Of a stretch of 64,000 nucleotides of DNA, positions 18,079-27,424 are shown piece by piece. The stretch's first letter is position 1. Every line of letters starts with the position of its first letter. The stretch is from contig DKZL01000071.1 in NCBI GenBank assembly GCA_002493635.1, positions 1-64,000 on the forward strand. The letters are read 5' to 3'. The notes beneath the pieces are model-generated. The model searched no databases and was not told the DNA's origin. It worked only from the letters and a program-made list of their open reading frames with translations. This DNA comes from Ruminococcaceae bacterium UBA7075 (lineage in GTDB: Bacteria > Bacillota > Clostridia > Oscillospirales > Acutalibacteraceae). Both the position numbers and the translations under genes were made by a program.

Positions 18079-18678
18079 ATGGGACAGATTAAAGTTACAA
18101 AAGCACCAATCGAGGGACTTTATGTTATAGAACCGACAGTACATGGTGACAGCCGTGGGTATTTTATGGAAACCTATAATCAAAACGATATGCATGAGGC
18201 AGGACTTGATATGGTATTTGTTCAGGATAATCAGAGTATGAGTACCAAGGGCGTTCTGCGTGGACTTCATTTTCAAAAGCAGTACCCGCAGGGCAAGCTT
18301 GTTCGTGTAATTAAGGGAAGAGTATTCGATGTTGCTGTTGACCTAAGAAAAGACAGCGAAACCTACGGTAAATGGTTCGGCGTTGAGCTTACAGAAGAAA
18401 ATAAAAAACAGTTCTATATTTCAGAGGGCTTTGCTCACGGATTTCTTGTATTAAGTGATGAAGCTGAGTTTTGCTACAAGGTAACAGATTTTTATCATCC
18501 GGGTGACGAAGGCGGTCTTGCCTGGAATGACCCTGAAATCGGCATAGAGTGGCCTATGCTTGAGGGAAAATATAACGGAAATGCCGATTCAGAGGGTTAC
18601 ACCGTTGACGGCACACCTCTTAATCTTTCTGATAAAGATAAGAAGTGGCTCGGTCTTAAGGATACTTTTAAGTTTTAA
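18079..18678 (+). CDS. rfbC: dTDP-4-dehydrorhamnose 3,5-epimerase
   Basis: Cupin-fold epimerase, third step of the dTDP-rhamnose pathway. Shows DSRGYFMETYNQ, FVQDNQSMS, GVLRGLHFQ (active-site His), GRVFDVAVDLR and EGFAHGFLVLSD. 199 residues, slightly long, with a short C-terminal extension. AAAGGGAAAA precedes ATG 18079. A 67-bp gap separates it from rfbD. Confidence 0.94.
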   Translation: MGQIKVTKAPIEGLYVIEPTVHGDSRGYFMETYNQNDMHEAGLDMVFVQDNQSMSTKGVLRGLHFQKQYPQGKLVRVIKGRVFDVAVDLRKDSETYGKWFGVELTEENKKQFYISEGFAHGFLVLSDEAEFCYKVTDFYHPGDEGGLAWNDPEIGIEWPMLEGKYNGNADSEGYTVDGTPLNLSDKDKKWLGLKDTFKF

Positions 18679-18701
18679 TCAGTTTCAGGTGAATTTCAAT
18701 T

Positions 18702-19844
18702 ATGCAGACGAAAATTAAGGTATTACATATTGCACAAGCCGCAGGCGGTGTTGACAGATATTTGCGCTCTCTTTTGAAGTATTTTGATCGTGAAAAATTT
18801 GAAAACATACTTTTATGCTCATATGATTTTAACAAAGATGATTATGATGAAATAACCGATGATTTCATTCAGATTAATATGCAGCGTGAAATTAGCGCCA
18901 AAGACGACCTCACCTCAATTAAACAGGTAAGAAAAGCTATTAAATCCGTTAAACCCGATGTTGTTTATATGCATTCAAGTAAGGCAGGAGCTATTGGAAG
19001 AATAGCTGACCTTGGCATTAGTAATATCAAAATTTACAATCCGCATGGCTGGGCATTCAATATGGACTGCGGCAAAAAAAAGCAGGCAATGTATCGTATT
19101 ATTGAAAAGGTACTTTCGCTGTTCACTACGCAATTCGTTTGTATTTCAAAGGCAGAAAAAGAATCCGCTGTTCAAAATAAAATTGCAAATGCCAAAAAGT
19201 TTAATGTTATTCTGAACGGAATAGATATTGAAAATTGCAATAAACAGCTTAATAACGGAATTTTAAGAGAAAAAATCGGAATACCCGAGGATGCCTTTGT
19301 AATAGGTCAGGTTGGCAGAATTTCAAAGCAAAAATCCCCTGATGTATTTATCAGAGCCGCCGCAAAAATCAAAGAGTCTATACCAAATGCGTACTTTGTG
19401 CTTGTCGGTGACGGCGATATGAAAGACGAGATTTTGCAGTACGCTGAGGAAAACGGTCTTGCTGATTCGTTAAAAATTACAGGTTGGGTCGAAAATCCTC
19501 TTAGCTATGCAACGACATTTGATACAGCCTTATTGCTTTCACGCTGGGAGGGCTTCGGTCTTGTGCTGCCTGAGTATATGCTTGCACAAAAGCCGATTGT
19601 AGCGTGTGAAACGGACGCAATTCCCACTTTGATTGACAACAGAGTAAAAAACGGTCTGCTTGTACCGGTTGAGTCGTCTCAGGCTGTTTGTGATGCCGTT
19701 ACGGAGCTTTATAATAATTCTCAGCTCAGAACAAAGCTTATTGAAAACGGCAAAAAAGCAGTATATGAAAAATTTGACGCACAGCGAGTATCGGATGAGC
19801 ATAAAAAACTTATTTTTAATTTATTATTTGATAAAAAGGAATAA
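18702..19844 (+). CDS. Glycosyltransferase family 4
   Basis: Retaining GT-B glycosyltransferase that probably adds a sugar to the lipid-linked EPS unit in the cytoplasm. N-terminal acceptor domain with AAGGVDRYL. Donor domain with IGQVGRISKQKSPD, YFVLVGDGD and the EGFGLVLPEYM motif, whose E-x7-E holds the nucleotide sugar. 380 residues, normal length. Donor sugar not predictable. The ribosome-binding site (CAGGTGA) is weak. Confidence 0.88.
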   Translation: MQTKIKVLHIAQAAGGVDRYLRSLLKYFDREKFENILLCSYDFNKDDYDEITDDFIQINMQREISAKDDLTSIKQVRKAIKSVKPDVVYMHSSKAGAIGRIADLGISNIKIYNPHGWAFNMDCGKKKQAMYRIIEKVLSLFTTQFVCISKAEKESAVQNKIANAKKFNVILNGIDIENCNKQLNNGILREKIGIPEDAFVIGQVGRISKQKSPDVFIRAAAKIKESIPNAYFVLVGDGDMKDEILQYAEENGLADSLKITGWVENPLSYATTFDTALLLSRWEGFGLVLPEYMLAQKPIVACETDAIPTLIDNRVKNGLLVPVESSQAVCDAVTELYNNSQLRTKLIENGKKAVYEKFDAQRVSDEHKKLIFNLLFDKKE

Positions 19845-19856
19845 GGAGGGTGTATT

Positions 19857-20840
19857 TTGAATACTCCGCTGATTACTGTTATTATACCGGTTTATCAAGT
19901 TGAAAATTACATAAAACGATGCATTGAAAGTGTAATTAGCCAGACATATAATAATCTTGAAATATTGCTTGTTGATGACGGAACTCTTGATAATTCCGCT
20001 AAGATTTGTCAGGAATATGCTGATAAAGACAGTAGAATTACTGTGTTACATAAGAAAAACGGTGGACTTTCTGATGCAAGAAATTATGCTTTAAATATTA
20101 TGAACGGCGAATATGTAACTTTTATTGACAGCGATGACTATGTAACTGTTTATTATATTGAACATTTGTATAAAGCTTTATTATGTTCAAATGCCGATAT
20201 GTCTATAAGCTGGTTTGAAAATGTTTTTGAAAGTTGTCTTCCTGATAAGAACGATTGCAAAAAGGAATTACAAAATTTAGAAATTCTTTCATCAACACAG
20301 TGCCTTGAAAGAATGTTTTATCAAAATTTTATTGAAATATCAGCTTGGGGAAAGTTATATAAAAGTTGTCTTTTTGATAATTTAAGATATCCTTTTGGAA
20401 AATTATATGAGGATATTCCCGTAACGCCAGTAACAGTTCAAAGAAGCAATAAAATTGCGGTTATAAAAAATGTCGATTACTTTTATTTTCAGAGAAAAAA
20501 TGGTATCCAAAATATGTATTTTAATCCCTCTAAAATGAATGCTATTGAAAATATGTCTGTTTTAAGAAAATTTATTGAGAAACAGTCGCCTGAAAATATT
20601 GATGCATTAAGTTGCAGATATTTCAGTACTGTAAGTAATATTCTTTTTCAGATTAAGGACGACGATCATAATACTGAGAAAAAAGTATTATGGAATGAAC
20701 TTAAAACATACAGAAAGTCTGTATTACTTAACGGCAAAGCACGAAAAAAAGCACGCATTGCAGCTTTTTTAACTTATTTTGGTTATACAATTACAAATTT
20801 TGTTTACTCAAAAACACAGTGGAGAGGCAGTAATCAGTGA
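19857..20840 (+). CDS. Glycosyltransferase family 2
   Basis: Inverting GT-A enzyme. TPLITVIIPVYQVENYI start, LLVDDGTLDNSA (nucleotide-binding DD), NGGLSDARN and the metal-binding FIDSDDYV at about 90-97. 327 residues, with an all-helical end. TTG start at 19857 with AAGGAGGG 6 nt upstream. Likely transfers one sugar of the EPS unit. Confidence 0.88.
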   Translation: MNTPLITVIIPVYQVENYIKRCIESVISQTYNNLEILLVDDGTLDNSAKICQEYADKDSRITVLHKKNGGLSDARNYALNIMNGEYVTFIDSDDYVTVYYIEHLYKALLCSNADMSISWFENVFESCLPDKNDCKKELQNLEILSSTQCLERMFYQNFIEISAWGKLYKSCLFDNLRYPFGKLYEDIPVTPVTVQRSNKIAVIKNVDYFYFQRKNGIQNMYFNPSKMNAIENMSVLRKFIEKQSPENIDALSCRYFSTVSNILFQIKDDDHNTEKKVLWNELKTYRKSVLLNGKARKKARIAAFLTYFGYTITNFVYSKTQWRGSNQ

Positions 20841-20859
20841 ATTATTAAAAGGGGAAAAT

Positions 20860-21771
20860 ATGAAAGTATCAGTTGTTATGACTACATACAATGGAGTAAG
20901 GTTTCTAAAAGAAATGTTGGATTCTCTAAAAAACCAAACTCGAAAAATAGATGAAGTTATTATTTGTGATGACAGATCTACAGATAATACAGTTGAATTT
21001 ATCAATGAATATATTGAAGCACATAACCTGACAAATTGGAAAATAACTGTAAATCACCGGAATCTGGGTTGGGAAAAAAATTTTTTAAATGTTTTAAATT
21101 CTGCTAACAATGATATTATATATCCTTGTGATCAAGATGATGTTTGGCATCTTGATAAAATAGAAAAAATGACTGCTGCCTTTGAGAAAAATGAAAACAT
21201 TTGGTTGTTATCATCCGGTTTCCATTCCTTCTGTGAAAATGGCGGTACACCCGAAATTCAAAATCCCGTACCCACTGAAACAGCCGAAATCGTTAGTCGT
21301 GTAGTATTTAATGAAAAGTATTATCAAATACTTCGTCCCGGTTGTACTATGGCTTTCAAAAAAGAGCTTCTACCTTTATTTGTTGAAAATTGGAAACCCG
21401 GAACTCCTCATGATGCTGTACTGTGGACGATTGCAGCTTTACTAAGGAAACTTTATATTTATGATGACACTTTGATTGAGTATAGGCGGCATGACAGCAA
21501 TGCATCCAATGAAATTATACATGGTTATAAATATAGAGTTAATGCCATTAATCGTACCAGAACAATAAATAATTGGTATTTAAATTCAGAATATTTTGAT
21601 GAAAATAAGTTGCAGACAGTTGAGAACTGTACAAATTGGTGTGATTACAGATATAAACTAATTGTCGAGAAAAAACCTTTTTATTGGTTTAAGCTTTTCA
21701 GATATAGAAAATATTATTTGAATTTAAGAAAATATTTTGGCGATATTTATTATTTTTTTAGAAGGAAATAA
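20860..21771 (+). CDS. Glycosyltransferase family 2 (rhamnosyltransferase-like)
   Basis: GT-A enzyme with MTTYNGVRFLKEMLDSLKNQ, DDRSTDNT and PCDQDDVWHLDKI. The DQDDVW variant is common in rhamnosyl- and related transferases, which would fit the rfb genes (inference). ATG 20860 follows AAAAGGGGA. The ATG at 20779 lies inside the previous gene and lacks a ribosome-binding site. 303 residues. Confidence 0.86.
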   Translation: MKVSVVMTTYNGVRFLKEMLDSLKNQTRKIDEVIICDDRSTDNTVEFINEYIEAHNLTNWKITVNHRNLGWEKNFLNVLNSANNDIIYPCDQDDVWHLDKIEKMTAAFEKNENIWLLSSGFHSFCENGGTPEIQNPVPTETAEIVSRVVFNEKYYQILRPGCTMAFKKELLPLFVENWKPGTPHDAVLWTIAALLRKLYIYDDTLIEYRRHDSNASNEIIHGYKYRVNAINRTRTINNWYLNSEYFDENKLQTVENCTNWCDYRYKLIVEKKPFYWFKLFRYRKYYLNLRKYFGDIYYFFRRK

Positions 21772-21796
21772 TTACATATTTGTTTAGGGGAAATAT

Positions 21797-22891
21797 ATGA
21801 AAGTATCGGTTATTACATTGCAGGGAATTAGAAATTATGGTTCGGTTTTGCAGGCTTTTGCAACGCAAGAGCTGTTTAAAGAGTATGCTGATGAGGTAGA
21901 GATTATCAATTATGTTCGCCCTGATGCTGCTTCTGAAAAAGAATTAATAAGTTATTGGTCAAAGGGAAATATTATCAAGAAAATAATTATTTATCCGACC
22001 GTCAGGAAATGGACAAAAGTATTTGATGGCTTCCTTGCAAAAAATGTTAATTTAACTAAAGAAAGATATGTTAATGAAGAAGATTTTAAATATTTTCCAT
22101 TGGACTCAGATTATTATTGCACAGGCAGTGATCAGGTTTGGAATTCCGGATGGAATCAAGGAATACTTCCTTCTTTTTATCTCAGCTTTGTTCCGAAAGA
22201 TAAATATAAGTTTGCTTATGCAGCGAGTTTTGGCGCCGACAAACTCAGTCCGGATGAAATTAAAGCGACAAAAAAATTTATTGACCAGTATAAATATATA
22301 TCCGTTCGTGAAAGCTCGGCAGTAGATATTCTCATTAATCAATACAATTATGATGAAACAAAAATAACTCATTTACTTGATCCTACTGTAGCCATGCACG
22401 GTGATTTTTGGAGAAAATACAAAACAACAAAAAAAATAAAAGGAAATTACATTCTTATATATAATTTAAACAGAAGTAAAGAATTTGATAACTATGCGGT
22501 TGAGCTATCCAAACGGACGGGTCTTAAACTTGTGAGATTTTGCACGAGATATGATCAATTTTATCGTCCGGGTAAAAGTATGCTTGTACCTGAGGTATTT
22601 GATTTTGTAACCCTTATCGACAACGCAAAATATGTTCTAACCGATTCTTTTCACGCAACTGCGTTTTCTATGAATATGAATACAGAACCGATTTGTGTTT
22701 ATCCAAAAGAGTATGGAGGACGATTGCACAGCTTCCTAACTCTTACTGATTCGCTCCAAAGACATATATCGGATTACAATGATTTTGATGTAGTTAATCG
22801 AAGTGTTGATTTTAATAAGGTTAATGCTATACTTGACAGCGAAAGAAACAAAACAAGAGAATTTCTTGATAGGATATTTTCAAGAGATTGA
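21797..22891 (+). CDS. Polysaccharide pyruvyl transferase
   Basis: Member of the WcaK/CsaB family (PF04230), which puts a pyruvyl ketal on EPS sugars using phosphoenolpyruvate. Shows GIRNYGSVLQAFATQELF, a TGSDQVWNSGWN segment, RESSAVDIL and TDSFHATAFSMN near the end. These are standard family positions. 364 residues, usual length. It is followed 13 bp later by an FrhB-like iron-sulfur protein, a pairing often seen in EPS loci. Confidence 0.88.
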   Translation: MKVSVITLQGIRNYGSVLQAFATQELFKEYADEVEIINYVRPDAASEKELISYWSKGNIIKKIIIYPTVRKWTKVFDGFLAKNVNLTKERYVNEEDFKYFPLDSDYYCTGSDQVWNSGWNQGILPSFYLSFVPKDKYKFAYAASFGADKLSPDEIKATKKFIDQYKYISVRESSAVDILINQYNYDETKITHLLDPTVAMHGDFWRKYKTTKKIKGNYILIYNLNRSKEFDNYAVELSKRTGLKLVRFCTRYDQFYRPGKSMLVPEVFDFVTLIDNAKYVLTDSFHATAFSMNMNTEPICVYPKEYGGRLHSFLTLTDSLQRHISDYNDFDVVNRSVDFNKVNAILDSERNKTREFLDRIFSRD

Positions 22892-22904
22892 TTAGAGGTA
22901 ATTT

Positions 22905-24134
22905 ATGAAAAATGATAAAGTAGTTTTATTTGAAGAGAAAAAAGACTGCTGTGGTTGTCAGGTATGTATGAATATTTGCTCCAATGGAGCAATAACAATG
23001 GAAGAAGACGAGTTTGGCTACCTTTATCCTCAAATTGAAGATAGTAAATGTATGTCTTGTGGAATGTGTAAAAAAGTATGTGCTTATCAAAACGGTTCTC
23101 AAACAAACTATACAGAAAAATCTTATGCTGCTGTTTCAAAAAGTGAAAATATTATAATGAAATCAGCTTCAGGCGGCATATTTGGACAACTTGCAAATGA
23201 TTTTATTTTAAATGGCGGAGTTGTATTTGGTTGTGCATATAAACACATCAACAGTGAGCTGATACCTATACATATAAAAGCCGTAACTATTGAAGATTTA
23301 CAAAGAATTCAGGGTTCTAAATATGTACAAAGTAATACAGGCTTTGTATATAAAGAGATAAAAAAATGTCTGCTTGAAGGTAAGCAAGTTTTATTTTCAG
23401 GCACTCCTTGCCAAGCCGCAGCATTAAGAAGATTTCTTGGCAACAAATCATATGAAAACCTTTTTATTATTGATATTATCTGCCACGGTGTACCAAACTC
23501 AAGAATTTTCAACGATTATTTAAAACTACTTTCTAAAAAATCAGGAAAGGAAGTTGTTGATTTTAGTTTCAGAGAAAAAGGCAGAGGTTGGGGGCATTGT
23601 GGAAGTGTAGCATACCTTGATAAAAACAATTGTTTTACTAAAAAAATTATTCCTGCCGGACTTTCATCCTATTATACATTGTTTTTAACATCAGTAATTT
23701 ATAGAGAAAACTGTTATTCATGTCCATATGCAAATGCGCAGAGGGTAGGGGATATAACTATAGGAGATTATTGGGGAATAGAAAAGCAACACAGTGAATA
23801 TCTGACAGATAACGGCGGTGATATGAGGCATTCAGACGGAATTTCATGTATTCTTGTAAATACTGAAAACGGAGAAAAACTCATAAACAACTATGCTTCC
23901 GGATTAAATTTAAAGCCTTCTGCATTTGAAAAAGTAAAGCAACAAAATGAACAGCTTGTAAAGCCGAGTAAAATGAACCCATTGAGAGATAAGGTTTTGA
24001 ATTTGTACAAAGAAAAAGGATACATAGCTGTGGATAACCTGCATAATAAAAATCTTGGTTTAAAAAAGTATTTTTATTTGGTTTATTCAAAAATGCCAAA
24101 ACCATTTATGCAGTTCATAAGAAAAATTAAGTAG
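22905..24134 (+). CDS. FrhB/FdhB-like iron-sulfur flavoprotein of EPS locus
   Basis: Coenzyme F420 hydrogenase/dehydrogenase beta-subunit family. Two N-terminal [4Fe-4S] ferredoxin motifs (CCGCQVCMNIC and CMSCGMCKKVC), then SASGGIFGQL, FSGTPCQAAALRRFLG and CHGVPNS, then the C-terminal FrhB domain with further Cys (NCYSCPYAN). Members next to pyruvyl transferases are not tied to F420 metabolism. Their reaction is unproven, and reductive modification of a sugar or of the pyruvyl group has been suggested only by context. 409 residues. Confidence 0.84.
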   Translation: MKNDKVVLFEEKKDCCGCQVCMNICSNGAITMEEDEFGYLYPQIEDSKCMSCGMCKKVCAYQNGSQTNYTEKSYAAVSKSENIIMKSASGGIFGQLANDFILNGGVVFGCAYKHINSELIPIHIKAVTIEDLQRIQGSKYVQSNTGFVYKEIKKCLLEGKQVLFSGTPCQAAALRRFLGNKSYENLFIIDIICHGVPNSRIFNDYLKLLSKKSGKEVVDFSFREKGRGWGHCGSVAYLDKNNCFTKKIIPAGLSSYYTLFLTSVIYRENCYSCPYANAQRVGDITIGDYWGIEKQHSEYLTDNGGDMRHSDGISCILVNTENGEKLINNYASGLNLKPSAFEKVKQQNEQLVKPSKMNPLRDKVLNLYKEKGYIAVDNLHNKNLGLKKYFYLVYSKMPKPFMQFIRKIK

Positions 24135-24309
24135 TCAGATAAAGCATTATTATAGGGAAAACAAAATTTTTGAAATGAAGTGCTTTTACCACTCAAAAAA
24201 GTATTACAATGCAAAATTTGCAGGTAAATCAAGAGCCTTTACATTATTAGCAAACGGCTTTTTGAATTTAGATTACGGCTTAAAAAGATTTTTGATGCTG
24301 TTTAAATGA
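24133..24309 (+). pseudogene. C-terminal remnant of a glycosyltransferase
   Basis: An open frame without a usable start reads KHYYRENKIFEMKCFYHSKK and continues to GFLNLDYGLKRFLMLFK before a stop. The basic, aromatic composition and tail resemble C-termini of GT2 enzymes. It begins exactly at the end of the FrhB-like gene, suggesting a deletion that removed the rest of a gene. Confidence 0.35.
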
Positions 24310-24344
24310 TATTTTATATCCATTTACTTTAGAAGGAGAAAATT

Positions 24345-25205
24345 ATGGTTTCTGTAATTATTCCGTCTTATAATCGAGAAAAAACAATAAAAAGAGCAGT
24401 TGACAGTGTATTCAATCAAACCTATAACGATCTTGAAGTGATAGTTGTTGATGATTGCTCAACAGACAAAACAATTGAGGTGCTTGCATCTATAAAAGAC
24501 GATAGATTCAGCTATTATAAATTAGATATGAATTCCGGTGCTTGCGTTGCAAGGAATCTCGGAATTGAAAAAGCAAAAGGTGATTATATTGCTTTTCAGG
24601 ACAGTGATGATGAATGGTTACCTGACAAATTAGAAAAGCAGATGAAAGCCTTTGACAATAAAGATATTGATGTTGTTTTTTGCCCATTTAATAAAGTTGT
24701 CAATCAAAAAACAGAAATTCATCCTGTTTTACCTGAGGGCATAGTAAACAGAGATGCACTTCTCGGAAAATCCTGCGTCAGCACTCAGACGCTGATAGCT
24801 AAAAAAGAATGCTTTGATAAAATTAAGTTTGATCCTCTTATGCCGAGAATGCAGGATTATGATATAACAATAAGACTTTCGGAAAAATATACTTTTTATT
24901 TTGTTAATAAGCCGTTAGTTAATATGTATGTTCAGGGAGACTCTATTTCAAAAAACAAAACGAAATTACTTAATGCTGAAATCCGTATTTTATCAAAATA
25001 TCAAAAGGAAGCCGCTGAATTTCCTGCATTCAGATATTACAATATAGGTGCTTTTGGAGCAGCCAAAAGAGCCTGCAAATTCAAAGCAAAACAAGAATAT
25101 AAAGCACTTTATAAAATAAAACCGAGTGTAAAAAATTTGTTAAAGTATATTTTTGTAGCAATTACTGATATATCTCGAAAAAGTTATAAATCATTTATTG
25201 ATTAA
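24345..25205 (+). CDS. Glycosyltransferase family 2
   Basis: GT-A enzyme: VSVIIPSYNREKTIKRAVDS, VVDDCSTDKT, NSGACVARNLG and the metal-binding FQDSDDEWLPDKLE. 286 residues. AGAAGGAG precedes ATG 24345. Likely one of four sugar-adding enzymes of the EPS unit. Confidence 0.88.
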   Translation: MVSVIIPSYNREKTIKRAVDSVFNQTYNDLEVIVVDDCSTDKTIEVLASIKDDRFSYYKLDMNSGACVARNLGIEKAKGDYIAFQDSDDEWLPDKLEKQMKAFDNKDIDVVFCPFNKVVNQKTEIHPVLPEGIVNRDALLGKSCVSTQTLIAKKECFDKIKFDPLMPRMQDYDITIRLSEKYTFYFVNKPLVNMYVQGDSISKNKTKLLNAEIRILSKYQKEAAEFPAFRYYNIGAFGAAKRACKFKAKQEYKALYKIKPSVKNLLKYIFVAITDISRKSYKSFID

Positions 25206-25296
25206 TTGAGGAATTTTGTGTCTTCTACAGACTTTAGCAGTAGCAAATACAAGAGTAAATAATTATTAATTTATATAGGTTAAGGTTTATCAAATT

Positions 25297-26289
25297 ATGA
25301 CAAATAAATATATTATTATAGGTACCGGTCAAAAGTATAATATTCTTAATGAAGCTTTTTATGAAGTAATTAATAATAAGATAGAAAATGCTTCTTTTTT
25401 AAATCCATATTGTTTTAATAATAGAATAATAAAAAAGTTATATAATTTGAGATATATAGATACATGCAGAAAAATCTTTCGATTTATACCAAATTCTTTA
25501 TGGAATCATTACTCCGTGCTGAATAACATTAAGGTTGAGAATAATGAAAAATTATTCTTGCTTTTTGTTATCGGCAGAGATGTTGAAAGACTTTATACGC
25601 CTAAGCTTTTACATAAAATCAAGCAAAAGTTTGGTGATAAGGTGTGTACAGCGTTAATACTATTTGATTCAATTGATGTTACTAAGTCCCTTAATGGTTG
25701 GGGAAATATTACTGAATGTTTTAGCAGCTACGATAAAGTAGCTACATTTGATTTGAATGACGCTAAAAAATATGGTTTGATACACTTTTGGGATCCTTAC
25801 GCAAGGAGAGAGGAAATAGCTGCAAGTACTGAGCAATCAGATATGTTTTTTATTGGTGTTGATAAAGGAAGATTAAGTACATTAACTGATATAGCGAAAA
25901 ATGCCACAGATAAAGGTTTAGTATGTGATTTTAAGATATTTGATTTAAAAACCGAAAATAAAGAAATCGGTATAAAAAAATTACCTGCATTTCTTCCTTA
26001 TAATCAAATGTTAAGTTATGCCATCAGTTCAAACTGTTTAGTAGAGATTTTGGCTGATGGTCAGAGTTCAAGCTCATTTAGATACTATGAGGCTGTTGCA
26101 TATAACAAAAAGCTATTGACTAACAATTCTAGTGTGAAAGATATGCCTTTTTATGATCCAAGATACATTCAATACTTTGACGACACGAATAGTATTGATT
26201 ACGATTGGATAAAAGATAATTCTTATGTCGTTGATTATAAATATAATGGTGAGTTTTCAATTCTCAGATTATTTGAAAAACTTGAATAG
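25297..26289 (+). CDS. Probable GT-B-fold glycosyltransferase
   Basis: 330-residue protein with no strong family signature. DMFFIGVDKGRLSTLTDIAK followed by a DFKIFDL strand, and SSFRYYEAVAYNKKLLTNN near the end, resemble the donor-binding half of WbbI/CapG-like enzymes, in which E of RYYEA holds the nucleotide. It sits between a GT2 gene and the polymerase. A low-GC, rather weak ribosome-binding site (TTAAGG) precedes ATG 25297. Could also be another EPS-modifying transferase. Confidence 0.6.
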   Translation: MTNKYIIIGTGQKYNILNEAFYEVINNKIENASFLNPYCFNNRIIKKLYNLRYIDTCRKIFRFIPNSLWNHYSVLNNIKVENNEKLFLLFVIGRDVERLYTPKLLHKIKQKFGDKVCTALILFDSIDVTKSLNGWGNITECFSSYDKVATFDLNDAKKYGLIHFWDPYARREEIAASTEQSDMFFIGVDKGRLSTLTDIAKNATDKGLVCDFKIFDLKTENKEIGIKKLPAFLPYNQMLSYAISSNCLVEILADGQSSSSFRYYEAVAYNKKLLTNNSSVKDMPFYDPRYIQYFDDTNSIDYDWIKDNSYVVDYKYNGEFSILRLFEKLE

Positions 26290-26294
26290 AGAGT

Positions 26295-27407
26295 GTGGCG
26301 ATTGCCTTGAATCCTGTGATTGCATTTGTATGTAGTTGGGTAGTTTTTTTTGTATTAGAGTTTAAAGAAAAGAAAAAAGTAGTATTTAAATTTACACGCT
26401 GTGATTTTTTCGGATTGATTCTTATATTTTTAACCACATTTTTTTTAGCGTTCAATACATTTAATGCTGATTATGAGAATTATGGGAGAATATACGCTGT
26501 TTATTTTAATGAATCTACTACGGGTTCAAACTTTGTTTTTGGATTAATATGTGGATTAGGTAATTTATTAAAGCTCGATTATCAAACCTTCAGATGCTTT
26601 TTAATTTGCTTTGGTGTATTTAGTGTGTTTCATTTTTCAAGACGATATAGTAAAAATGTTGCATTTATGATTTTCTTGTATATGATTGCAGGCTTTATAA
26701 TGGATGGTATTCAGTTCAGACAATTTACTGCTATGGGCGTGTATTTGTTGTTTTTACCTTATCTTTTACAGGATGATTCTAAAAAAGGTAAAATATTGTA
26801 TATAATCGGAACGCTTATAGCAACCGGAATACATACGCTGTTTGTATTTTTCTTTATTTTCCTTTTAATAAAGGTTAAAAAGGAAAATCGAATAAAAATT
26901 TCTGTTGCGGTTACTTTGGCTGTAATAGTTTTATTCTATATTTTAGATAAAGTAGGTTTATTGATAAAGTACCTATCTTACGTAATGCCGGAAGAAAAAG
27001 TAGATTTATATTTTCTCGGTACACAATATCATAGTTCTCCAAAACTTGTAATACCATTTATCCTACTTCAGCAAGTATTGATTCTTGTATTGTTGCTGGT
27101 ATGCTATAAGATTGGAAAAGTAAGAGAGTGTGACAAAGCGTTTATCTGGTCGGTTATAGGCATAGTTATTCTTATGCTGTGTATGTGTCCCATACTGTTT
27201 TATACCTTACAATTCAGGCGTGTTTTCAGAGTTGTTATGATACCCAGTTTCATAGCTATATACAAGATGACGCCTGATAAAAAGGATGTAAGATTTTTAT
27301 TTATAGTGATAGCTCTGATAGCTTTCTCACTTATAAGTTTAAATTTAAATTTAACCGGAAATTCGAATTTAATCAGCATTTTAGTTTCAAATAACTATTT
27401 TTGGTAA
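26295..27407 (+). CDS. EpsG/Wzy-like EPS polymerase
   Basis: Integral membrane protein with about ten hydrophobic segments in 370 residues, of the EpsG type (PF14897): an early FNAFNTFNADYENYGRIY-like region (here AFNTFNADYENYGRIY), then FRQFTAMGVYLL, and GTLIATGIHTLFVFFF with the conserved His. It would join EPS repeat units outside the membrane. GTG start at 26295, 5 bp after the preceding stop, suggesting coupling. Confidence 0.78.
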   Translation: MAIALNPVIAFVCSWVVFFVLEFKEKKKVVFKFTRCDFFGLILIFLTTFFLAFNTFNADYENYGRIYAVYFNESTTGSNFVFGLICGLGNLLKLDYQTFRCFLICFGVFSVFHFSRRYSKNVAFMIFLYMIAGFIMDGIQFRQFTAMGVYLLFLPYLLQDDSKKGKILYIIGTLIATGIHTLFVFFFIFLLIKVKKENRIKISVAVTLAVIVLFYILDKVGLLIKYLSYVMPEEKVDLYFLGTQYHSSPKLVIPFILLQQVLILVLLLVCYKIGKVRECDKAFIWSVIGIVILMLCMCPILFYTLQFRRVFRVVMIPSFIAIYKMTPDKKDVRFLFIVIALIAFSLISLNLNLTGNSNLISILVSNNYFW

Positions 27408-27424
27408 TATTTTAAGAGGTTAGT

